Shown here: positions 1 to 7,574 of the stretch, piece by piece
How the letters are laid out: each line of letters starts with the position of its first letter
Numbering within the stretch: position 1 is the first letter of the stretch
Assembly: GCA_002335145.1 (NCBI GenBank)
Contig: DDBV01000016.1
Coordinates: 521 to 20,112 of the forward strand
Direction: 5' to 3'
Length of the DNA stretch: 19,592 nt
Origin: Patescibacteria group bacterium UBA2023
GTDB taxonomy: Bacteria > Patescibacteriota > Gracilibacteria > BD1-5 > UBA2023
The notes under the pieces: model-generated
Databases searched by the model: none
Told to the model about the DNA's origin: nothing
Seen by the model: the letters and a program-made list of their open reading frames with translations, nothing else
Position numbers and translations under genes: made by a program

Positions 1-381
1 CAGCTCTACCAGCGCAGCGCGGACATGTTCCTCGGTGTGCCGTTCAATATCGCTTCCTATGCCCTGCTCGTCCATGTCATCGCCCACGTCACAGGCTACG
101 AAGTGGGGGAATTCGTCCATACCTTCGGAGATGCACATGTCTACAACGCGCATATAGAACAAGCCAAGGAACAGCTCACGCGTGAGCCTTATCCTCTGTC
201 CACGATCTCCATCAGTCCCGAATGCACGAGCATCGACGATTTCCGTCCCGAGCATGTGACCCTGTCGGACTACAAGTCCCACCCCACGCTCAAGGCCGAG
301 CTCCAGATCACGGGAGGATTCTTCGACGCGACGCAGGTCGCGAGCGTGGCATCCGCGGACGGCTCGACTCCGAGCGCGTAA
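1..381 (+). CDS. thyA: Thymidylate synthase ThyA, C-terminal part (5' end outside window)
   Basis: The reading frame is open from the first base and ends at TAA (379-381). The 126 visible residues match the C-terminal half of classical folate-dependent thymidylate synthase, which methylates dUMP to dTMP using methylene-tetrahydrofolate. Visible signatures are the RSxDxFLGxPFNIASYALL block near residues 5-24, the GDAHVYNAHIEQ segment that contacts the nucleotide, the LxREP motif, and the HPTLKAEL end that corresponds to the usual C-terminal strand. About 20 extra residues follow this point, slightly more than in E. coli ThyA. The catalytic cysteine lies upstream of the window. The next gene starts two bases after the stop, and dihydrofolate reductase follows as third gene, so this is a thymidylate/folate operon. 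No UGA codon occurs in the visible part. Confidence 0.95.
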   Translation, partial: QLYQRSADMFLGVPFNIASYALLVHVIAHVTGYEVGEFVHTFGDAHVYNAHIEQAKEQLTREPYPLSTISISPECTSIDDFRPEHVTLSDYKSHPTLKAELQITGGFFDATQVASVASADGSTPSA

Positions 382-383
382 TT

Positions 384-1070
384 ATGATAATTTCATCATC
401 GTCCGCGCCAATCGAGTACCTCACAACCCTCTACGACTACCTCCGTCTCGGTCTCCCTCCGGTCGAATCCGATATCCTCGCGGTCTTCGGCAGCATAGAC
501 CCGGACGTGGCGACCTACGCGGCCGAGCTCTGGCATGCCGGATATTCGAAGTCCTGAAAGATCCTCGTTTCCGGAGGGATCGCGCATACCAACGATCTGC
601 TCGCAACCGGATGGAACGAAACGGAAGCACGGGTTTTCGCTCGCGAAATGATCCTCCGCGGCGTACCGGAAGACGCAATTATTTTCGAAGACCGTGCCAC
701 CAACTCGGGCGAGAACGTCCGATTCTCTGCGGAGATCATTGAGCGAGAATTCCCGGACGCACGGTCGTTTCTCATCGTCCACCTCCCCTACATGGAGCGT
801 CGCGCGATCGCCACATGGGAAGCACAATACCCACGACCGTACGATGCCGCCCGCCCCGTCTCGCGCCCGGAGACGCTCGACGAGTACCTCATACGAACCG
901 GCATAGATACGGCGCGTCTTGCGAATATCCTCGTCGGCGATGCCCTCCGCATGGAGCGGTATACCGCGCTCGGATACCAATCGGATCAATGACCGCTCCC
1001 AACGGACATACGGACCGCCTGCGACACACTCATCTCACTCGGGTACGATCAGCATTTACCGAAATCTTAG
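384..1070 (+). CDS. DUF218/YdcF-like protein (two UGA-Gly codons)
   Basis: This is a 228-residue protein if UGA is read as glycine at codons 58 (555-557) and 203 (990-992); the frame ends at TAG. Under the standard code it would break into fragments. The first UGA gives the sequence SKSGKILVSGG, which fits the strand-then-glycine turn of the DUF218 (YdcF/SanA-like) fold. Further family-like features are GVPEDAIIFEDRATNSGEN around residues 90-110 and the LIVHLPYMERRA segment, which correspond to the family's E-x-S-x-N-T-x-E-N and fH-x-x-Ra motifs. The biochemical role of the family is not settled; envelope-related functions and binding of nucleotide-like ligands have been suggested. The start ATG lies two bases after the thyA stop and has no Shine-Dalgarno, so translation is probably coupled. 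No signal peptide or membrane segment is seen. Placement between thyA and folA is unusual. Confidence 0.85.
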
Positions 1071-1071
1071 C

Positions 1072-1560
1072 ATGTCTATCTCCCTCATCGTTGCCATGGA
1101 CCGCAACAACCTGATCGGGCGATCGGGGGAACTTCCATGGTACATTCCCGCCGATCTCAAGCGGTTCAAGGAATTGACCAAATGAGGCGTGGTCGTGATG
1201 GGACGCAAGACGTTCGATTCGATCATTGCACGGATCGGCACTCCCCTGCCAAACCGCATCAACGTGGTCGTGACCCGAGATACATCCTACTCCTATGAAT
1301 GAGTCGTCATTGCACACTCGCTCGACATTGCTCTCGGCAATGCCCGACTCTTCGGTGGACGGGATATTTGGATCATCGGCGGAGCCGAAATCTACCGACA
1401 GGCTCTGGAGTCGAAAATCCCAGACCACCTCGTTATTACCCGAATAGATCGGGATCACGAGGGGGATGCATGGTTTCCAACCGTCCCGCCCGAATACACA
1501 CTCACATCAACGGAACCAGGTGGAGAGTACTGGCACTACGAAGCCTGGACAAAGAAATAA
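1072..1560 (+). CDS. folA: Dihydrofolate reductase (two UGA-Gly codons)
   Basis: This 162-residue protein is a normal-length FolA, which reduces dihydrofolate to tetrahydrofolate with NADPH and regenerates the cofactor oxidised by the neighbouring ThyA. Visible motifs are N-terminal SLIVAMDRNNLIG, LPW, PADLKRF with the acidic substrate-binding residue, MGRKTF, PLPNRINVVVTR, WIIGGAEIY (NADPH binding) and the LVITRI...GDAWFP end. UGA occurs at codon 38 (1183-1185), where homologues carry the glycine of T-x-G just before VMGRKT, and at codon 77 (1300-1302), giving YEGVV, where a loop glycine is common. Both support UGA as Gly. The ATG is one base after the preceding TAG stop and has no Shine-Dalgarno. 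The gene closes the thyA operon at TAA. Confidence 0.96.
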
Positions 1561-1587
1561 TTGACAGCTCATTATTTAGCCTATAAT
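1561..1587 (+). promoter_or_regulatory. Consensus sigma-70-type promoter with 15-bp spacer
   Basis: A perfect TTGACA (1561-1566) and a perfect TATAAT (1582-1587) are separated by 15 bp, immediately after the folA stop. A start near 1594 would give a leader of about 30 bases to the ATG at 1624. An AT-only inverted repeat (AAATAAT 1555-1561, ATTATTT 1571-1577) overlaps the -35 and may be a weak terminator of the thyA operon or chance. Confidence 0.8.
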
Positions 1588-1623
1588 CATATTCGTGGAA
1601 TCTAATCATTTTTTAAAGTAGCC

Positions 1624-2310
1624 ATGAGCAAGAGAGGTGTAGAGGAACTCTTTTCACAGGGGGATACAAGCTCATCAGTATCTGGAAGCGTTGGTAAGAT
1701 ATTCGACCAACTGTTTGGAGATGTGTTCTGAGACAACGGAGGAATCCTGCCAGGGAACGACCGATCATACCGACCACCCCAAGGGTGGTTTCAAATCAGC
1801 GGCGGTGAACTGAATACTCTCTGGCTCACACCTGGGGGATCGGTCTCAAGTGCTCCGTCCCAGCATGAAGGACTCAGCCGTACACTCGTGAGTAGCGGGG
1901 CGGCTGGCCGCCTCTTCGCGGCATATCGGGAGGAGCAGGACGTGGTCGTACACTCGCCAAACTTTGGCGAGGTGTATCCTATTGGATGGAACGTAACGCC
2001 CGAGCGGTGGATGCTCTACGCGAGCTTCGCAGAGATGGGAGCAAAACACTCGCCCCATGCGGGAAGCTGGTCGGGAGACGCGGCCAATCCCGATACGGTG
2101 GCCCTCCACCTCGCGGCACTCGATTCAGACGGAGCAACCCACGAGATCCGCGGTATCGGTACGGCAATAGTTACTCGTGAGACGCTGAAGACCCGACGCA
2201 ATGCCCGCGACACGGGGAAGACACCACCGGCGTTACCGATCGTCTTCGATCCCAAGTATGCCCAGCTGCTCGGTGAAGACGGCATGGAAGCGATTCGCAC
2301 CTTCGTATAA
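1624..2310 (+). CDS. Unknown 228-aa protein (one UGA-Gly codon)
   Basis: I do not recognise a family. The frame runs from ATG to TAA with one internal UGA at codon 36 (1729-1731), giving FGDVFGDNGG. The first 40 residues are polar and Ser/Gly-rich. Residues from about 50 onward look like a compact globular domain, with PPQGWFQISGGEL, LWLTPGGSV, FGEVYPIGWNVTPERWMLY and a C-terminal IVFDPKYAQLLGEDG segment. There is no signal peptide, membrane segment or cysteine cluster, so it is probably cytoplasmic. The gene is isolated as its own transcription unit, with a consensus promoter about 40 bases upstream and a strong terminator 18 bases downstream. That suggests strong, constitutive, independent expression. 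No Shine-Dalgarno precedes the ATG. A function cannot be inferred from the neighbours. Confidence 0.85.
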
Positions 2311-2327
2311 TCCAGAGAGAAAAATCC

Positions 2328-2361
2328 AAAAAAGATGTCCGCTACGGCGAGCATCTTTTTT
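2328..2361 (+). terminator. Rho-independent terminator after the 228-aa gene
   Basis: The A6-GATG arm (2328-2337) pairs with CATC-T6 (2352-2361). An inner CGC/GCG stem closes a TACG tetraloop, with one mismatch and one wobble between. The T-tract completes the signal, and it lies 18 bases after the TAA. Confidence 0.8.
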
Positions 2362-2692
2362 GCTTTCGTATATGACTCGTATGCAATTCAATGACTCCTG
2401 ATGTATGTATGCGTGTTCGTTTTTTTGTCTTCGTGCGCCACCAATAGACAATATAGAGCCTGCCTGGCGGATGATCGGTCACATGAATGAAATGATCCCG
2501 CTACAAAGACCGAATCGGTGACCAGGAAACCGCGCGTTTTACCACCAACAACCGCACCGTACTCCGAGGTCCGAGCAATTCGCCAATTTCGTCAGATCAC
2601 TTTCCTCATATACTCACTGGCACTGATTGCTTCCGGTTTGCAATTCACCCCGTTCCTCCTACACTATTCCCATATTTTCACGGGAGTTTCTC
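2362..2692. other. 330-base intergenic region, no gene recognised
   Basis: This stretch between the terminator and the PolA-like gene holds no coding sequence, tRNA or known RNA motif that I can support. A weak inverted repeat (TTGTCT 2425-2430, AGACAA 2446-2451) and a candidate promoter (2638-2665) are present. With UGA as Gly, the PolA frame is open back to an ATG at 2471, but the codon use there is unlike the neighbouring genes and adds no recognisable domain. Confidence 0.5.
2638..2665 (+). promoter_or_regulatory. Candidate promoter of the PolA-like gene
   Basis: TTGCAA (2638-2643) and TACACT (2660-2665) are spaced by 16 bp and would place the transcription start about 20 bases before the ATG at 2693. 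Both boxes match consensus at four or more positions. It is plausible but not unique in this region. Confidence 0.4.
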
Positions 2693-3889
2693 ATGGCGGA
2701 AAAAGAAACCTTCTACCTGCTCGATGGACACAATTTCCTCTACCGGCTCTTCTATGCCGTACCGGAATTTACCACGTCCGATGGAACCCCTGTGAATGCG
2801 GTCTTCGGAATGACGCGCGTGCTTATGGGGATTCTCCGAGAAGATCGACCGAGTCACATCGCCGTTGTGTTCGACAGCCGTACAAACTTCCGAGAGCAAC
2901 TCTATGCCGAATACAAAGGCACTCGCGACCGAATGCCCGACAATCTCCGGGGCCAGGAGTCGATCATGCGCGAAATGATCGGTCTGCTCGGAATCCCCGT
3001 TGTAAGTCTCGAAGGATACGAAGCCGATGACATTATCGGCACACTCGCCACGCACTGCGCTTCGGCGAACCGTCGCATCGCTATTCTCTCATCGGACAAG
3101 GATCTCCTGCAATTCGTGGACGATTCACGCGTGGTAGGGTACGACCCGATGAAGAAGAAGCTCATGAAGCGCGCCGATGTCATTGAAAAATTCGGCGTTC
3201 CACCGGAATTCGTAGGAGACTACCTCGCGATCGTAGGAGACACTTCGGACAACATTCCCGGTATTCCGGGATTCGGCCCAAAGAAGGCACAAACACTCAT
3301 CGGCGAGTATGGCCCGCTCGAGAACATCTACGCGAATATCGATGCGATTTCCGGAAAAACTCGCGAGACACTTATCGAGAACGAAGAACGCGCATTCTTG
3401 AGTAAGAAGCTTGCGACCATTGATTGCAATGTTCCCATACCTACGGACAATGATTCGTATCGCTCACCCGGCACAGCCCGAATCGACTCGGCGGACTTCC
3501 GAGAGTTCCTCGGACGCTACGAATTCCATTCCCTCCTGCCTCGGGAAACCCGAGAAATGCGAGATTTCAACTCGCTCGGACTTGAAGCTCGGGAAATCGC
3601 CTCACAAAGTGAGGCCGATGAAACAATACGACAAGTCTCCGATTCTGAGCGTGTCGGTTTTGCGACCTGGGGACGAGACATCGAGTGCGATGGTATCGCG
3701 CTCACGTTCGATGGACAACACACCTTTTTGCTCCCTGCAACGAGCCGGTATTTCCCGTCCGTATTGGCAGCGGTCCTCGCTTGCGACACGCTCACTGGAT
3801 ACGATCTGAAGGACGACCTCCGGCGACTTGAATACGCCCGGATCTGGGGGTACGCCGGGGCAACCGGAGGGCAGACTGGACTTTTCTAG
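2693..3889 (+). CDS. PolA N-terminal region only: 5' nuclease plus degenerate 3'-5' exonuclease-like domain
   Basis: The 398-residue protein begins like DNA polymerase I. Residues 1-290 form a complete 5'-3' (flap) nuclease: LLDGHNFLYRLFYA (D11), VVFDSRTNFREQLYAEYKGTR (D61), YEADD (109-113), SSDKD (133-137) and the helix-3-turn-helix segment GDTSDNIPGIPGFGPKKA (182-199). All acidic metal ligands expected there are present, so Okazaki-primer and flap removal is the likely role. Residues 300-385 resemble the PolA 3'-5' exonuclease fold (LTGYDLKDDLRRLE matches NLKYDL), but the catalytic DxE is replaced by FATW (323-326), so it should be inactive. The protein then ends at TAG, and no polymerase domain follows in any frame. 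The ATG was chosen because family similarity starts there and GGAG lies six bases upstream. The stop overlaps that of the convergent gene. Confidence 0.9.
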   Translation: MAEKETFYLLDGHNFLYRLFYAVPEFTTSDGTPVNAVFGMTRVLMGILREDRPSHIAVVFDSRTNFREQLYAEYKGTRDRMPDNLRGQESIMREMIGLLGIPVVSLEGYEADDIIGTLATHCASANRRIAILSSDKDLLQFVDDSRVVGYDPMKKKLMKRADVIEKFGVPPEFVGDYLAIVGDTSDNIPGIPGFGPKKAQTLIGEYGPLENIYANIDAISGKTRETLIENEERAFLSKKLATIDCNVPIPTDNDSYRSPGTARIDSADFREFLGRYEFHSLLPRETREMRDFNSLGLEAREIASQSEADETIRQVSDSERVGFATWGRDIECDGIALTFDGQHTFLLPATSRYFPSVLAAVLACDTLTGYDLKDDLRRLEYARIWGYAGATGGQTGLF

Positions 3890-4239
3890 AGCCCGAGCCA
3901 ACCGAACAATCCTCCAGACCGCTCTGTTTCAGGAGATTGAGGAGATGTGGTTTGTGCTTCGAGCTTGTCGTAGTCCTCGCGCGGTCCAACACGCCGGGTC
4001 ATTGGGCGTACTTCAAATATACCTGGTTCCGCAGCGGGACGGTTTTCATTGGCTCGATTGATTCGTGCACGCATGGAAATAGATTCCTCGGTGAGAGCGT
4101 CGCCGATACGTCCTGAAAAATGCTCGCTCACGCGCTCGATACGATGCATATCTCCGGCAAGTGCAGACGTTGCCGACAAGCCAATATAGGCAGCCGTAAC
4201 CACAGCCCTGGGGCCGTCCCGGAAGAATGGTGATTTCAT
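3886..4239 (-). CDS. Small putative secreted protein, 117 aa
   Basis: I do not recognise a family. Reading the - strand from ATG (4237-4239) to TAG (3886-3888) gives 117 residues. The N-terminus looks like a signal peptide: MKSPFFRDGPR, then a hydrophobic run AVVTAAYIGLSATSALA with a possible cleavage after ALA (about residue 28). The mature part is short, charged and probably largely disordered (EENRPAA, TTSPQSPETERSGG) and ends in the hydrophobic GLFGWLGL. A promoter-like element lies 33-59 bases upstream. Upstream ATG and TTG codons in the same frame exist, but using them would bury the signal peptide and read through the preceding gene's terminator. Its stop shares the palindrome CTAG with the stop of the convergent PolA-like gene. 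It contains no UGA codon. Confidence 0.6.
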   Translation of the reverse strand: MKSPFFRDGPRAVVTAAYIGLSATSALAGDMHRIERVSEHFSGRIGDALTEESISMRARINRANENRPAAEPGIFEVRPMTRRVGPREDYDKLEAQTTSPQSPETERSGGLFGWLGL

Positions 4240-4271
4240 ACGGATCAATGGTGAAAAAAATATCGGCCGGA

Positions 4272-4298
4272 ATTGTATGCTTCTTTCCTTAAAAGCAA
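4272..4298 (-). promoter_or_regulatory. Candidate promoter for the 117-aa gene
   Basis: On the - strand, TTGCTT (4293-4298) and TACAAT (4272-4277) are separated by 15 bp, the same spacing as the consensus promoter at 1561. The start codon is 33 bases downstream. Confidence 0.45.
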
Positions 4299-4311
4299 GG
4301 AAAAATCCAAG

Positions 4312-4330
4312 AAAAACCGGGACGGTTTTT
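4312..4330 (-). terminator. Hairpin terminator after the 89-aa gene
   Basis: AAAAACCG (4312-4319) and CGGTTTTT (4323-4330) form a perfect 8-bp stem with a three-base loop. On the - strand it begins inside the TAA of the 89-aa gene and ends in a T-run. It separates that gene from the 117-aa gene. Confidence 0.65.
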
Positions 4331-4598
4331 ACCATCTGTTCGCCAAGCCACGAAAACCCGCGTCCTCTCTCGTTCCTCCTGCTTGAGACACGGCACGGCC
4401 GATACCGAAAGAAGTCCGCTCGATAACGGACTCGGTCGCCGGACGGACACGGGGCGATGGTGCGAGCATCTCAAGGAGCAAATACGCCGCCCCCATCGCG
4501 ACCATGGACGGAAGCGTCTCAAGATCCGACCATTTCACCCCGAAAACCCGGAGAGGCCGAGGGATATTTCGGGCAAAAGATTCGATCTGCGATCGCAT
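4329..4598 (-). CDS. Unknown small protein, 89 aa
   Basis: I do not recognise a family. The - strand frame from ATG (4596-4598) to TAA (4329-4331) encodes 89 residues. A TTG ten codons further upstream (4626-4628) is an alternative start. The middle contains a moderately hydrophobic stretch (LPSMVAMGAAYLLLEMLAP, about residues 29-47) that could be a single membrane helix or a buried helix. The flanks are Arg-rich. No UGA codon is used. Support comes from the terminator that starts directly at the stop codon and from the absence of a better frame in this interval. The gene is divergent from the DnaQ-DinG gene, with about 160 bases between the two starts. Confidence 0.5.
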   Translation of the reverse strand: MRSQIESFARNIPRPLRVFGVKWSDLETLPSMVAMGAAYLLLEMLAPSPRVRPATESVIERTSFGIGRAVSQAGGTREDAGFRGLANRW

Positions 4599-4695
4599 AA
4601 GCAGAAGTGAGTACGTAGATATGTGCAATGGACATCATCCGATTCTATTCAAACACGGTAAGAACTGGACGTATTTCTAACGGAAGAAGAAAAAA

Positions 4696-4724
4696 TTGCC
4701 GTTTCGGGACGAAACGGATACTAT
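4696..4724 (+). promoter_or_regulatory. Candidate dinG promoter with a perfect palindromic operator
   Basis: TTGCCG (4696-4701) and TACTAT (4719-4724) are spaced by 17 bp. Between and overlapping them lies the perfect palindrome CCGTTTCG-GGA-CGAAACGG (4699-4717). A palindrome filling the spacer is the classic layout of a repressor operator, and DinG-type helicases are often damage-induced, so a LexA-like role is possible but inferred. On the - strand the same hairpin is followed by a T-rich tract, so a terminator reading is also possible. Confidence 0.45.
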
Positions 4725-4757
4725 GGCCGCCACATTCCGCACCGTATACCCGACCCG

Positions 4758-7517
4758 ATGAACACCATCTACGCGAGTTTCGACATAGAATCAACCGGCA
4801 CCGATCCTCGCCGCGATGCCATCATCGAGATCGGAATCGTGCGTTTCACATCGGATGGGGAGATTCTGCGGACCTACTCTACCCTCGTGCGCCCCACCGG
4901 AGCATTGCCACCGGAAATCGCGGAGATCACGGGCATTACTGAGTCCATGCTCGCGAGTGCGCCAAGGATCGACTCACTACGGACGGCCGTCATGGAGGAG
5001 CTCGCAGACGCCGTGCTCGTGGGGCATAATATCGAATTTGATCTCGCATTCATGGAGGCAGCCGGCATTTCCCTTGCGGGACGGACAGCCATAGATACCT
5101 TCGCGATGGCGAAGTTCCTTGCATGGAACGAATCATCTCTCAATCTCGGTCATCTCGTACGATCTTTCGGTCTCGAGGCGGGAGAATTCCACCGTGCGGC
5201 TGATGACGCACTCGCTACGGCACGACTCTTTTGCTCTTTCGTATCCCGGTTGCGTGCGCTCGATCCTTTGCGGTCCGGTATTCTTCGGACTCTCTCAGAC
5301 CGTAGCCCCAAGAACACGCTCTTCTCTCACGTGGAAGAGGAATTTCTCCCCGCAAACGAAAGCGGACCGGCAACATGGAATGATTGCAAGGATGCCATCG
5401 TCTCAGCCATAAGGGCGAGGACTGCGGTGGAACCAGTCGATGAAGAAACACCGAGACCCGAGATCTCGGTGGATGCTATTCTCTCGGCTATGGCCGAGAC
5501 GGCCACGGAGAATGGTCGGACCATGGAACCAAGACCCGAGCAACGACGCATGATCAACACCGTAGCTGACGCTCTGAGGCAGCGGAAAAACACCGTAATA
5601 GAAGCTCCGACCGGGATCGGAAAGACCTTCGCCTATCTCCTCCCGACACTCTCGAGATCGCTTCCGCGGCGCGAGCGCGTTGTGGTTTCCACCCATACCA
5701 AGCTCCTGCAAGATCAGCTCTTGGATCGGGATCTGCCGTTTTTGCGCGACTCGCTCGAACGTGCCGGAGTTCCGAAGAGCTCATGGCGTGTGGCAAAACT
5801 CAAATGACGAGGCAACTATGCATCGGTGGCACTCGCATTCGAGCGTGTGGAAAATGCGACATACGATCCCGAGTTCTTCGTGTTTGCGGCGAAGATTCTC
5901 TTATGGATGACGGAAACCAAGACCGGGGAACTCGATGAGCTCTCGTGGTACGGCCGAGAATACGAGTGGGCAGCGGAAATCCGTGCCAACGGGTCGTACG
6001 TCCTCGATCGGGACAACCCGCACCGCGATGCCGAATTTCTCACGACGGCACGCGAGCGTGCGAAAGAGGCCGACTGCGTTGTGGTCAATCACGCATTTCT
6101 CCTATCCGAATACGCCGAGGAACGAGTAGGAAAACGAATCCTTCCGCCCGCGGACCATATGATCCTGGACGAAGCCCACACCCTCGAAGACGTAGTGACG
6201 GGAGCTTGTCGACGCGATGCCTCGTACGAACGATTTGATGAAACGCTCGCAAAAATCGAGACGACCATTCGGGCCTATAATACCCGAGCAAAAGACCGGC
6301 TCGAAGAACCGTTTATCATGCCCGAGTGGACATCGCTTCGAGATGGCATGAATATCGATGCGGGGATCGCATTCGATTTCTTTGCCGAATACTTCGCCGA
6401 ACGCTCGGGGATCGCAGCCGGGCAGGAACATCGCGACATGCTCCGGCGGGACGATATATTCGCCCGCGAAGGGTATGCGACCGTAAGTCGGGCCGGAAGC
6501 GCGCTCGAAGAGCGAATGAAGACCATGCTGGAGCTGCTCTGGAATGCACCGGAACCGCTCGTAAGACGAATCGATGCCTACACGGACGCGCTCGAATCCA
6601 TGGTCGATACGATCGTGCGACACATTCGCGAGAGCGAGAAAGATGCGATTCATATCGTGGGGTCGAGCGTGCGGTCGGGAGCGGTATTCCTTGCCACAGC
6701 CCCCTTGAAAGTCGGCGATTTTCTGCGATCCAAACTCTGGAGTACGCCCGCGGTCAAGATTCTCGCAAGTGCCACGCTCCGAGTCGGCGGATTATTCGAT
6801 GCCATGCGTTCGATGCTCGGATTTGAGGGATTCGAAGAAGCGGTGTTCGCATCGGACTTCGATTATGCCTCGCAATCACTCTTCTATGTACCGACCGATC
6901 TCTGAGATGTCCGACATGCCGGAAGCAAGACGCGCGTCCACCGCTTCCTTGCGGAATTGATCCGGACCGTTGGAGGGAAGACGCTCGCGCTCTTTACATC
7001 CTTCGCAAGTATCAAGGAGGCATATCTCGCCACGAATCCAGACCTCAAATCGGCGGGGATTCGCATACTCGCCCAGGGACTCTCCGGCGGCAAACAACGG
7101 ATGCTCGCGGAATTTTTATCGAGGCCGGAATCATGCGCGATCTACGGGACCGATTCGTTCTGGCAGGGCATCGACATTCCCGGTAATGATCTCGGCACTC
7201 TCGTCATTCACAAGCTCCCATTCGCTGTACCGACCGATCCGGTCGTTGCTGCACGCTCTTCCCTGTATGCCGATGGCTTCGCCGAGTATAGTGTCCCGCA
7301 AATGATTCTCAAGCTCCGCCAGGGAATCGGACGACTCATACGCACTCGGTCAGACCGCGGCATCGTAGTAATGCTCGACTCGAGAGTCCTCTCCGGATGG
7401 GGATCCGCAGTGCTCGAAAACCTACCGGAGGGAATGAAGATTCGTACCGCACCATCGGAGGAATTCTTACGCATGCTCAAGAATCGGCTCTCAGACAAGA
7501 CCGAGAGGGCTGGCTAA
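4758..7517 (+). CDS. dinG: DnaQ-DinG fusion: 3'-5' exonuclease plus XPD/DinG-family helicase (two UGA-Gly codons)
   Basis: This 919-residue protein joins a DEDDh exonuclease to a DinG-type superfamily 2 helicase, the architecture seen in Firmicutes DinG. The exonuclease ligands are D9 and E11 (FDIEST), D95 (HNIEFD), and H145 and D150 (HRAADD). Helicase motifs are Walker A APTGIGKT (283-290), motif Ia STHTKLLQDQLLDRD, the DEAH box (471-474), GTDSFWQGIDIPG near residue 800 and the motif VI QGIGRLIRT. UGA encodes residue 350, giving KLKGRGNY where DinG proteins carry KGxxNYxC, and residue 716 (TDLGDV). The four cysteines of the usual 4Fe-4S cluster are absent: only one cysteine occurs between 351 and 440. 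It may therefore act mainly as a nuclease or a cluster-free helicase in DNA repair. No Shine-Dalgarno is seen. Confidence 0.95.
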
Positions 7518-7524
7518 AATTTGT

Positions 7525-7537
7525 GTTCGATTCGAAC
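7525..7537. other. Short palindrome upstream of the pilus-like operon
   Basis: GTTCG-ATT-CGAAC is a perfect inverted repeat in the 57-base gap between dinG and the next gene. It could be an operator or a weak hairpin. A TATCAT -10-like box lies closer to the next start, but no convincing -35 partner was found. Confidence 0.25.
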
Positions 7538-7574
7538 ATATGGTATCCTCTCGGGGTATCATTTGTTTTTTGCT

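Noticed and set aside
384..1070. Nonsense mutations or pseudogenes suggested by internal UGA codons
   Set aside because: The same pattern appears in ten genes, only with UGA, and at conserved glycines, which fits a changed code rather than decay.
1183..1185. UGA as tryptophan (Mycoplasma-type code) or selenocysteine
   Set aside because: Homologues have glycine, not Trp or Cys, at the diagnostic positions (FolA, RsmE GPEGG, MurE IPGR, CsaB NxGDE), and the number of sites is far too high for selenocysteine.
2471..2692. N-terminal extension of the PolA-like protein by 74 codons, open if UGA is Gly
   Set aside because: PolA family similarity starts at the ATG at 2693, a Shine-Dalgarno-like GGAG precedes that ATG, and codon use upstream (many CAC, CAA, CCG) is unlike the neighbouring genes.
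2518..3030. 170-aa open frame overlapping the start of the PolA-like gene
   Set aside because: Most of it overlaps the 5' nuclease in another frame, and it has no recognisable domain.
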